Shown in pieces: positions 55,532 to 64,000 of a stretch of 64,000 nucleotides of DNA (position 1 is its first letter; each line of letters begins with the position of its first letter). The DNA is from Tribonema minus (lineage: Eukaryota; Sar; Xanthophyceae; Tribonematales; Tribonemataceae). The notes beneath the pieces were generated by a model, which was not told where the DNA came from, did not search any database, and saw only the letters and a program-made list of their open reading frames with translations. The position numbers were made by a program, and so were the translations under genes. The DNA is taken from the NCBI GenBank assembly GCA_017506865.1, contig JAFCMP010000346.1, positions 372,001 to 436,000 on the forward strand. Direction: 5' to 3'.

Positions 55532-58500
55532 CTGCTGCTGCTGCTGCAGCGGCGGCGGCATCTCCGGACCGTGGAACGTGAGCGGCGAGCCGCCGCCGCC
55601 GCGCGGCGCGCGGCTGGCGGCGGTGATCGACGCTGCGCGCCCGCGCACACCGCCGCTGCCGCCGCCGCCGCTACGCTCTTCCGGCCTCTGCACCGGGGTC
55701 TTCTTGACGTCGCCCGCCCCTCCCCCCCTGCCGTCCCTGGCCCCGCCGCGGCTAGGCGTAGGTGTCGCGGCGGGCGCCGAGGCGGCAGAGGAATCGGTTT
55801 TGGTGGGCGCCGGGAGGGCGGGCGGGCCCGGGAGTGGCGGCGGCGGCGGCGGCTCCTGCGGGCGATCGGGCACGCAGCACAGGGGAGATGTCAGTGGCTT
55901 GGACCTCCATGCCATGCAAATTGTGACACGCATCCCCTCTTTCTGGCGGTCGTTTTCCGTTGCGCGCTGCGTGCTACCGTTGCCATCACGTCAGCGGCTT
56001 GCCCGTGGCTGTGAACTGTTTGCCCCGCTACATAGGGGATTGGAGTTTCATTTGCTAGACATGTCACGCGCCAGCTGGGGATGACTTTCGTCAAATACGC
56101 TACAGGCCCCGCACAAATCACAGTGTCCTGATACACGCGCACACGCGCTGCCTTGTCAGCCGCGAAGCATTGCCGCCAAAGTCTCTGCCGTCACGCAGCT
56201 CGTGTGCACATTCTCACGTACCTGCGCCACCGCCGCCGCCACCGACGCCACCGCATGCTGCCGCGGCCGCGCCACCGGCTGCGCCTGCGCGATGGTGGCG
56301 GTGGGCTTGACGATGGTAACGCGCGTGGCACCGCCGCCGCTGCCGCCCGCTGAGCTGCCGCTGCCTCTACCGCTGAGCGGCGCTGCTGCTGCTGCCGGTG
56401 TCGCCGGAGCCGCGGCGGACCTGCTCGCCACCGCCGCTGCTGCCGCGGACGCGGGCACTGCCACGCTGGACCGCACAGCCGGCCTGCAAGGCATGGGAAG
56501 TGTGTGTTTCATGGTCACGTGCTGTGACATCGCCAAGTGCTTCAAGGTCACCGGTTCACCTGGACAATTGCAGCGTGTGTGCTTCTGAGAATGGCCAAGT
56601 GCCTCGAGTTCACCGGTTCACAGGGGCAATCACAGCGTGTCTCGACCCGCGTATTTGTAGCCATCGTGCCCTATGCGCATTCACGACTGTCATTGAATTC
56701 CCCCCCCCTGCGTCGCCACCACATGACGCAGAACAGCAGCTCGAAGACACTTCTGAGCGTTGAAGGCGATGCTGCCACCGCGTAATATGCAGGCGCCGCG
56801 CACACCGCGCGTGATCAGTCTGTACCAGCCGCAGCGATTGCAGCACGACAGTCAATCACTGCAGACATCGCCATTCAGCAATGCAGGACTCGCCACTGAC
56901 ACCGCCCCCGCTGCGCAGCGCAGCGGCGCATCGGATGAGCGCTGAAGCGCCTCCGCCACCATTCCCTGCGAGTCGCCGCGCACCGCTGCCCTGAGAGCAA
57001 CGCGCCGGTCACGAAAGCCAGCGAGACAGCACCTCTGCGCCATCGCTCATTGCGGGCCAAGGCAGTCGACTCTGACCCTAGCCCACACCTCTCTTGGCGC
57101 GGCAACACAGTCGACTCTGAACCTTGCACACACAACGCTCACCTGGCAGGGGGCGCTTCCTTTGCGTCCCCGCCGCCGCTCGTCCGCCTCCCCCCCGCGC
57201 CGCCGCCGCCATCGCCGGCCCGCGCAGCCGCCCGCAGCGGCGGCGGCGACGCGCGCACGACCATGGACGCAGGCGCCGCTGCCGCGGCCGGCGCCGCCGC
57301 CGCGGAGGCCGCCTTGGCAGCGGCGGCGGCGGGTTTGGCAGCAGCGGCGGCGGCAGGTTTGGCAGCAGCGGCGGCGGCAGGTTTGGCAGCAGCGGCCTTG
57401 CCCTTGATGGCCTGCAGCGCGAGCATGCGCGCGGATGCGAGTTCCGCCTCCTGCACCTTGGGCGCCGGCTTGGCGGCGGCGGCAGTCGCTGCTGCTGCCT
57501 CGGGGCTGCGCCTGCTGTCGGACGGCTCCGGCTTGGCGGCGGCGGCAGCCTGCGGGGGCAACGGCAACGCTCAGCGTCAGTGCGTGTTACGTACTCTGCG
57601 CGCAGGGGCCGTTTTGTTACTTCAATAAAATAAAGTAGAAAGTGAGGTTATGGTACCAGACCTCAGAGCTGTTAACGACTCTAGTGGCGGCCTGCATGTG
57701 CGCACCGCTCAGCGGCAGCAGCGCTCGGCGTCAGTGCGTATTGCGTACTCTGCACGCAGCGGCCGTCAGGTTTTTAAAAACTTAACCAAAGCGTGCAGGT
57801 ATTGTGGGGGGTTAAGACCTCCGAGATGTTGACGACTCCAAGCCATCTGCGTGAGGTGTTGGTGACAGCGGTGGCGGCACAGGCGCTGCCCCCAGGTGAC
57901 TTTCAGCACAGGGCTGCGCAGGTCCTGCTGACAGAGAATGCTGAGCGTTGGGCATGGGGCGTATACATACATACCCACAGCATTGACGCTGCCTCTGCCA
58001 AAGCGCTTCGGAGTGAGGCAGTCGTAAGCACTGTCAGGAAGGTCTAGGCGGAAGTCCCGGTAGCTGGGGGAGGAGGTAGGTGCCGCTATGGCAGACACTT
58101 CACTGGGCTGGGATGCGGTCACTGCCGCTGGCCTCGGCAGTTGCTGCTGTGCTCCCCGCGCTTTTCAGAAGCGGCGATTCTGTTTCGTTACTGTTGACAT
58201 GTGCGGCGCAAGACCAGTCCTCATAGAGTACATGTGCGGCGCAAGACGAGTCCTGATCGAGTACATGCTGTAGTTGAAGTACGCGTATTGAAGTATACAA
58301 CCCGTGGGTGTTGCATCGCTAGCTGAGGAGCGGTCGCCACGCAGAAGCGGGTGCTGCCGCTTCTGCTGCTGCTGCGCTGCCTCTGCAGATGTCAACGTGG
58401 AATTTCAATCCCACAATCCGATCTGAAGGCACGCACGCATTATGCGAGCACTGGAGCATGGACAGCCTTGCATGTTGCGGTTCATGCACATAATAAACAA

Positions 58501-61500
58501 GATGTGTTCAACAAAAAAAGGGGTACATGATGTAAACTTGCATGCAAACACGACTCGCAGCGAAAATAATTGCCAGTCTTTCGGCTGGCATGCTCACCGC
58601 TGGCGCGTGGGCTGGGCTGCGCGCGCTGCTGCCATTTGGCGCCGCTGCCGCCGGCGACGCTGCGCCAGACCGCGACTCGCGCCTGTCGCGCGATGAAGGC
58701 TCTTCTCGGCGCTGCTGCTGATAAGGGCAATGCACAGGGGGCAGCAGCAGCAGCAGCAGCGGCGGCGGCAGCAGCATAAGATGGTAGGAATTGAACAGGG
58801 GATGTGCAAGAGCAGCACGCGGAGTGCAGCAGCAGCAGCAGCGGCGGCGACAGCAGCAGCAGCAGCGTCGGCGGCGGCGGCGTCGGCGGCGGCGGCAGCA
58901 GCACGAAGCATTGCGCAGAGAAGAGGAGCATCGCGCAACAAACAGCGGCCGCAGCAGGCAGCAGCACCGAGATCTACGTAAACAAACACAACGAGGAATG
59001 GCAACAGGCACTAGCAGCGCAGCATAGTGCCAGTGTCCAAGAGGCCGTATCACAACGGCAGCTGAAGTCTTCTTAGAGCTCTGGCAAGATTGTGTGCACA
59101 GGAGAGTCGAGAAGATCTGGCAGAGGTATCCTTGCCTCCCCTGCTGTCCGGGGCACTTCTAATCTTAGCCCTAAACCTATTCTAAAGTCGCAGTGTATTA
59201 GAGTTACAGGCGTTACGCAGCAGCGTGTGCAGAGAGACTTGCGACAAGCAGCAGCGACTGCGCCTGTTGATGATTGCCACAGCCCAACGCCAGGCTCACC
59301 GCTGCAGCAGAGCGCTACAGTAGCTAATATGCAAGATGAGCAAAACAAAACATGTGCCGTATGATCTCAAAAGGGTCAAACTGCAACGCAAATGTGACAG
59401 CGCGCCGCACAACGCGTCGGCCTCCAAGCTCAAGCACCGAGCAAACGAACACATTCTGGAAGACAAAAGGCCTTACTTTGGCTGGCGGCTGAGCCGGGCT
59501 CTCCGCTGTGCCGGCCGCCGCCGCCGCCGCGGCAGCAGCCATCTCCCTCTCCCTCTTGCGCTGCGTGCTCGCCTCTGCGGCGGCGTTGGCGGCAGCAAGC
59601 GCCACGGTTGCGGGTCCTGTGGTGGTGCCGCTGCCATTAGCCTGGCGTCAACGCATGAGGGGGGGGGGGGGGGGGGATGAGTGTGCAGTTGAGCAGATGC
59701 GCGCTTTGGAGCACAAGGGGTTGGGGGAGGGGGGGGGGAAGGGGGGAGTGCGCATTTGAGCAGATGCGCGCTTTGTTTGGCGCATGGAATGGATGAGCGG
59801 GCGGCGGCAGCAGCGGGCGCCACCGTAGCAGGCCAGCTGGCTATGCCGCTGCCGTTAGCGGGGGGTCGACGTAAAGCAGGAGCGGTGTCGAGTGCGCATC
59901 CTCTTGACACAGATGTAGGTTGCTCGTGCTCACTGGCACTCGTTTCACTTTAGCTGGTACGCTTTGCTTTTGCTGTAGTTTTCAGGGCAGTTTGATTTGA
60001 TTAGTGTGTTTAATCGGTTTCCTGGGTAGAGAGGTGGCAGCAGGCAGAGAAAGGCATCGCACACAGCTCTCGACACTGGATTCGAGTGCGGCAAGCCCCT
60101 GCGCTGCCGAGGCAACGCTGCCGCCACCGCTGGCTCTTGTTGTCGGCTCTGTAAGTTGTTGAAGAGATGATAACCACGCTGACGCTCAACAAGGCACCGA
60201 GCACTGCTGCAGCAGCCATCACATTGGTGCGTTGCGCAACGGGGAAAGAGGTGCCGACTCCAGAGCATGTGTGAGACAGGATTTACTAAAGCACGTGTGG
60301 CCGCGCTCAGCAACAGCGCCGCAGCGCGGCTCGCAACGCTCAACTGGGCACCTGCAACTGCCGTCCGCCATCACACCGCGAGCCAGCAGTGAAGATCAAC
60401 ATGCCACGTACCCATCAACTCTAATTCTAACCTTACCCCTAACCCTAAGCAAGCGCAGCAGCGCTCAACTGCACAACAACGCGCCTGCGACCCGTATCGC
60501 CGCGCGGCTCGGTCTCTTGAGGGCGATCGCGAGCGGCGCACGCTGCTGCCTAACCCTAACCCTAACCCTGACCCCACCCCAACCTCACCCTAACCCTAAG
60601 CAATCACAGCAGCGCTCAACTGCGCAACAACTCGCCTGCGACCCATATCGCCGGGCGGCGCGGTCTCTTGACGGCGATCGCGAGCGGCGCACGCTGCTGC
60701 TGCGGCTGCCGGCGCCGGTGCGCGCTCTGGTGGTTGTTGTTGCGGTGCCGTGTCTCCTGGGCGAGGGCGATGCGAGCGGAGTTGCAAGTGCAGATCAGAA
60801 GGAGGCTTCAAATAGTTCGTTAGAGGGAGTTTGACAGTTTGATTGCCCTATCTGCGTCGTCTATAGGGTCCTTGTATGCGGCGTACGCTGTTGCTGCGGC
60901 TGCCGGCGTCGGTGCGTGCTCTGGTGGTGGTTGCTGCGGTGCCGTGTCTCCTGGCAGAGGACGAGACGAGCGGAATTGCAGATGCAGATGAGAAACTGCG
61001 TCAAGGAAGCCTCGAATAGTTTGTTAGGTGAGGTTTGACATAGTAATTGCGCCATTTTCAGGGACGCTGATCGCCATCACTTGGAGCAAGCGTTGTGTGT
61101 CTGCCAAACATGTCGCCTGTAAAACTGTAGTTCAAAGTGAAAATGCAGAAACAGGACTCACCACTGAAGTGATTTTGGTTAGGGTTAGGGTTAGGGTTAG
61201 GTTTGCCGTCCTCCCTGCTCATGTAGGGTTACAGCTCCATCCAGGACTCCGAACCAGCGTCACGCTCCTCAAGAGGGCCTGTGCGGCGCGCGATTGGCAA
61301 CTCAGCGCTGCTCAGCACTGCAATATACTTCAAAGTACTTCGCGCAGTACTTCCACAGCATGAGAGTGTGAAATGCAGTGAACACAAAAACAGGTCTTGC
61401 AAGATGCGCAAGCAAGCGCTCACAAACTTAAAATTCAACTATCCCAAACTTCCATCTCGCTACACCCTCAGACTCAACCTCCTGCCCTCGGCCACCTCCA

Positions 61501-64000
61501 GTGGACTGTGATGTTGGGTCGCACTGCAACTTCAAGTTGAAGCACCCGCCCCTCGCCTTTCGGACCTTTACCAACCTTTAAGGAGGTATGGTTGTTGTAA
61601 TTTCAAGTGGAAGTACCTGCCCTCCGCCTTCTGCCCTCAGACTCAAGCTCTTGCCCTCGGCCTACCCCAAATGACTGCGGTGTTGGTCGCACTGCAACTT
61701 CAAATCAAAGCACCCGCCCTTTGCCTTTCGGACTATTTGAAGGTGCAATCGTGGGAACTTCAATAGAAGTACCTGCCCCCCGCCTTTCAAGCCATGTGTG
61801 ACGTTTATCACTTCAAGTCGAAGTACCTGCCCTCCGCCTTCTGCGCCGCAGCCTGCTCCTCCTTCTCCTGCCCCGCCGTCTTGCCGGACGGCATGATCAT
61901 GTCGCGCAGGCGAATCTGAATCTCAGACTTGAGGGACGTCGCCTGTGATCGCGCCAGGGGGACAGCGGGGGAGAGGTGACGGTATGTATGGGTACATACG
62001 TATTGCCGGACGGCATCATCATGTCGTGCATGCAAATCTGTATCTCCGACTTCAGGGACGTCGCCTGCACTCACGCCAGGGGGACAGAGCAGGGGTAACG
62101 GTACGTATGGGCATATGGATATTGCCGGATGGCATGATCATGTCGCGCAGGCGAATCTGTATCACAGATTTCAGGAATGTCGCCTGCACTCGCGCCGGGG
62201 GGGGGGGGGGGTAAGGGTATGGGTATGCTTTGGAGGGAGGGAAAGAGCCAGGAAATGCCCCCATGTATAATCAAGGCTACTGAGGGAAAGGTCAATTGTG
62301 AGACGAGGGGTATAGACTGTACACTCGCAAGTACATGGGAGTAGATGGGAGTACATCAGACAGTCGTCCAGCCTCATGAAGATGCTGACAAGGTTTGCAG
62401 GCCATGTAGCTCGATGTAAAAGTGTACTGTCAAGTGCGTTCAAGTACTTCGCAGCATCTGTCCTGAAGTATATTGTTCAATCGGAGCTTGCGCTGACGCG
62501 AATGTCGTCGCGCTGCTCCACATTGACGCCGCTGATCTCTTGCATATAGCAGTATGGGCATGCATACTTCATACTTGCGCTTTACGAGGTGGTCTAATCA
62601 TTGAAGAAGTACACCCTGGCGCGCTTACGCTCGGCACTGTCGGCAGCGCTCCACATGGCGTACTCTGGCCGTGTCATGACACACATGGCAGAATCCAGGG
62701 GGGGGGGGCACATGGAGGAGGACGTAGGGGAGGACCCCGAGATGCCATTTGGCGGCGGCGGCGTTTGAGTGGTTGTCGTTGCGACACTTTCAGACTGTCA
62801 TACGACATGTAGATTCCTTACAGCTAGATGCCAATCATCTGGGCTTTTTCGCGCCCTGAGCGAGAATTAATAAAAAGTACACCTTAAGTATATCCTCAAC
62901 CACTTATGTCTTTGATATACTACTTGAAGTAATCTTCAACAAGAACTTCCGCTGACGCGGATATCGTCGCGCCGCTCCGCAGTGATGGCGCTGGTCTCTT
63001 GCACATAGCATCAGTCCATGCATATGAACATGCATACTTCATACTTCCGCTTCAAAACACACACAACACAGTGTCTAGGTAGTTGTTGAGGAAGTACACC
63101 ACATCTACTTCAAGAAGAACTTACGCTGACGCGGATGTCGTCGCGCTGCTCCACGTTGGCGCCGCTGGTCTCTTGCTTATATATATAGCAGAATGGGGCA
63201 TACTTGACTATTTTGACTTGCCCTTCAGAAGACAAAACACAGTGTCCATAAAGTATTGGTGAAGCACGCTTCGAGTACATCATTATGCACTTACGCTGAC
63301 GCGGATGTCGTCGCGCTGCTCCACGTTGACGCCGCTGATCTTGGCCACGACGCCCTCAAACGTCTCCATTAGCGCCTCGCCGTCCGCGTGTCTGTCAGAA
63401 TTGGCAGAAAGAAAGGCAGAACCGATGTAATGTCGTGTCTGTGAGTCGTGGCAGAAAGAAAGGCAGAACCGATGTAATTGTCACATGCCCTTGCATACCA
63501 GTGACATCATCCCATTGATCACAGTCTGTGAGCACCAGCAGCAGGGTTGTCAGTTCACTGTGCGCTTCGTCATGCTTCAAAGCATCTTCTCAATTCGTTC
63601 AGCAGCACAGCACCGTCCGCGTGTCTGTGAGTATCCAAAGAAAGATTGGCAGAAACCATGTAATTGTCATCATGTACCCTTGCATCCCCAAAGACATATC
63701 CCCAATGAATATGATCATGGTGTCCTTTGAAGTCCTTAAGGACACGTGCTCAAGTGCTCTGCAGCAGATCACGGCAAAATTCTCGAGCGCAATGCACCTC
63801 CACGGGAACACCTTGACAATGTTCTTGAGCGCGAGGTGGCCGCACTTGATGGTCAGCGACTCTGCATAAAGTCGCCACTTCAAAGCTCCTGACACACGAC
63901 GTGCGTTCGTGCGTTCCACATCTACAGCTAAACGTCAAAACTGCGCGCGCAACGCACCTCCACGGGAACACCTTGACAATGTTCTTGAGCGCGAGGTGGC
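54995..64000 (-). CDS. THO2: THO2/THOC2-like protein, C-terminal part (partial at window end)
   Basis: Proposed largest subunit of the nuclear THO/TREX complex, which couples transcription to mRNA export. Minus-strand exons: 63861-63798 (or its copy beginning beyond 64000 and ending near 63958), 63391-63295, 61942-61827, 60756-60636, 59641-59477, 58717-58598, 57549-57143, 56483-56222, 55855-54995. All phases agree and give about 736 residues. The first exons read GHLALKNIVKVFPWR|HADGEALMETFEG, then VEQRDDIRVS; this recalls the THO2 segment IRNALIxLTKIxxVFP with a following (E/Q)REDLKV. The rest is disordered: an RS-like exon (VRRSRSPSRDRAARR), EEPSSRDRRESRSG, KP(A)n repeats and a final 287-residue Gly/Arg/Gln-rich tail, fitting the basic RNA-binding C-terminus of THO2. 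One intron has a GC donor (GCGAGT, 60635). The identity is a motif-level inference; gene structure is firmer than function. Confidence 0.55.
57300..57410 (-). repeat. In-frame KPAAAAA repeats in the THO2-like tail
   Basis: A 24-bp unit (GGTTTGGCAGCAGCGGCGGC and variants) repeated about four times encodes Lys-Pro-(Ala)n units. It keeps frame, unlike the intronic repeats. Confidence 0.85.
59795..59880 (-). repeat. Intronic copy of a THO2-like exon start
   Basis: GGCGCCACCGTAGCAGGCCA, CTATGCCGCTGCCGTTAGC matches AGCGCCACGGTTGCGGGTCC, GTGCCGCTGCCATTAGC|CTGG at the real acceptor (59600-59645). The acceptor dinucleotide is altered in the copy. Confidence 0.7.
60310..60560 (-). repeat. Copies of the RS-exon end, flanked by telomere-type sequence
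   Basis: The RS-exon 3' half with its GC donor (plus strand 60600-60695: CAGCGCTCAACTGCGCAACA, CTCGCCTGCGACCC, CGGTCTCTTGACGGCGATCG) recurs at about 60455-60545, preceded in both by CCTAACCCTAAGCAA. A shorter remnant lies near 60312-60345. The duplicated unit of about 155 bp therefore contains a telomere-like block. Confidence 0.88.
60546..60600 (+). repeat. Interstitial telomere-type repeat (CCCTAA)
   Basis: TAACCCTAACCCTAACCCTG is followed by ACCCCACCCCAACC and CACCCTAACCCTAAG. Sister stretches occur at 60425-60452 and, in the opposite orientation, at 61178-61202. Confidence 0.9.
60880..60975 (-). repeat. Upstream copy of the RS-exon start
   Basis: GCTGTTGCTGCGGCTGCCGG, GTGCGTGCTCTGGTGGTGGT, TGCGGTGCCGTGTCTCCTGG at 60890-60954 copies 60697-60760, including the CCAG acceptor. 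The GACGAGACGAGCGGA and GAATTGCAGATGCAGAT blocks beyond also match. Confidence 0.9.
61178..61202 (-). repeat. Interstitial telomere-type repeat (TTAGGG)
   Basis: Four perfect GGTTAG units in a row inside an intron of the THO2-like gene. Shorter remnants lie at 14450-14508, 32745-32757, 37968-37984, 45205-45232, 46691-46715 and 50371-50386. Confidence 0.92.
61540..61795 (-). repeat. Four copies of a THO2-like exon end with donor
   Basis: The real end reads (plus) GAAGTACCTGCCCTCCGCCT at 61820-61840. Copies lie at 61609-61631 (identical for 20 bases), 61768-61787, about 61700-61722 and about 61538-61560. The gaps share CTTCAA(G)(T/A)(T/C) and CCTTTCGGAC blocks. Confidence 0.85.
62003..62195 (-). 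repeat. Two upstream copies of a THO2-like exon start
   Basis: TGCCGGACGGCAT(C/G)ATCATG, TCGCGCAGGCGAATCTG, AGGGACGTCGCCTG recurs at 62003-62072 and 62122-62190 relative to the real 61886-61945. Both keep the CTG (CAG) acceptor. Confidence 0.9.
62485..63172 (-). repeat. Three copies of the HADGEALM-exon end with donor
   Basis: ACGCTGACGCGGATGTCGTC, GCGCTGCTCCACGTTG(A/G)CGC, CGCTG(A/G)TCT at 63293-63342 (real) recurs at 63121-63170, 62950-62998 and 62489-62535. Units include a CTTGC(A/T)(T/C)ATA(T)AGCA(G)T tail absent from the exon, so the copies descend from one another. Confidence 0.9.
62841..62880 (+). repeat. Hairpin followed by AATTAATAAAAAGTAC, copy 2
   Basis: GGGCTTTTTCGCGCCCTGAG, CGAGAATTAATAAAAAGTAC. 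Second occurrence of the element at 53662-53705, here inside an intron of the THO2-like gene. Confidence 0.6.
63785..64000 (-). repeat. Duplicate of the FPWR exon end at the window edge
   Basis: GCACCTCCACGGGAACACCT, TGACAATGTTCTTGAGCGCG, AGGTGGC occurs at 63794-63840 and identically at 63954-64000, where the window stops. By the rule seen elsewhere (copies lie on the intron side), the edge copy is the functional exon and 63798-63861 the duplicate. Either could splice. Confidence 0.85.

Noticed and set aside
54632-56084. Long plus-strand frames (460 aa and 265 aa) rich in Arg, Pro and Ala
   Set aside because: They are antisense shadows of the GCN-rich last exon of the THO2-like gene and its flank; no domain, no splice logic, and both disappear outside the low-complexity tract.
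60546-60600. Chromosome end
   Set aside because: Telomere-type units are short, internal, in both orientations and flanked by genes on both sides.

Overview
The window is nuclear DNA of a GC-rich, very intron-rich eukaryote, probably a unicellular alga or another protist. The evidence is spliced genes with GT-AG and occasional GC-AG introns, long GCN runs encoding poly-Ala and poly-Gly, and scattered telomere-type CCCTAA/TTAGGG stretches. The gene set is eukaryotic: mitochondrial m-AAA protease, VPS16, THO2-like, multi-NDPK and PUB-domain proteins. I cannot fix the lineage from the sequence. The interstitial TTAGGG units argue against the usual land-plant (TTTAGGG) and Chlamydomonas (TTTTAGGG) telomeres; a haptophyte, stramenopile or unusual green alga would all fit.

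Layout. Plus strand: the C-terminal part of a VPS16-like HOPS/CORVET subunit (1406-3570), then two tandem paralogous three-helix membrane proteins of unknown function (7188-8177 and 9326-10351). Minus strand: a giant gene (24204-11963) whose product appears to carry six divergent nucleoside-diphosphate-kinase-like repeats separated by low-complexity sequence. Only 137 bp away, head to head, a PUB-domain coiled-coil gene runs on the plus strand (24342-27515). A complete 13-exon mitochondrial m-AAA protease of the FtsH3/10 - AFG3L2 type follows (29624-43020), then a single-exon Ap4A-hydrolase-like Nudix protein with an eroded Nudix box (44016-44459). On the minus strand lie a complete five-exon GDP-mannose 4,6-dehydratase (52338-46060) and the 3' part of a THO2/THOC2-like mRNA-export gene (past the window end to 54995). 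For most genes the splice phases join exactly. The exception is the first junction of the multi-NDPK gene, where a short exon is probably missing from my model; one further acceptor in that gene (exon 4, about 17082) is a guess.

The most striking feature is not a gene. Most introns examined, and several 3' flanks, contain decayed tandem copies of the adjacent exon end together with its splice donor or acceptor: up to about six copies, 30-110 bp each, in VPS16, the multi-NDPK gene, the PUB gene, FtsH, GMD and the THO2-like gene. The copies always lie outside the functional exon, so introns carry strings of pseudo-exon ends with intact-looking splice sites. A second layer is an approximately 145-bp dispersed repeat present in at least seven copies, all inside introns and in both orientations. 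A third is a foldback element of about 450 bp in a GMD intron, and a fourth is interstitial telomere repeats, one of them inside a tandem unit. Together they suggest introns that grow by repeated local duplication plus insertion of a small mobile element.

The genes do not form a pathway. They are housekeeping functions: endolysosomal tethering, mitochondrial quality control, nucleotide/alarmone clean-up, GDP-fucose precursor synthesis and mRNP export.
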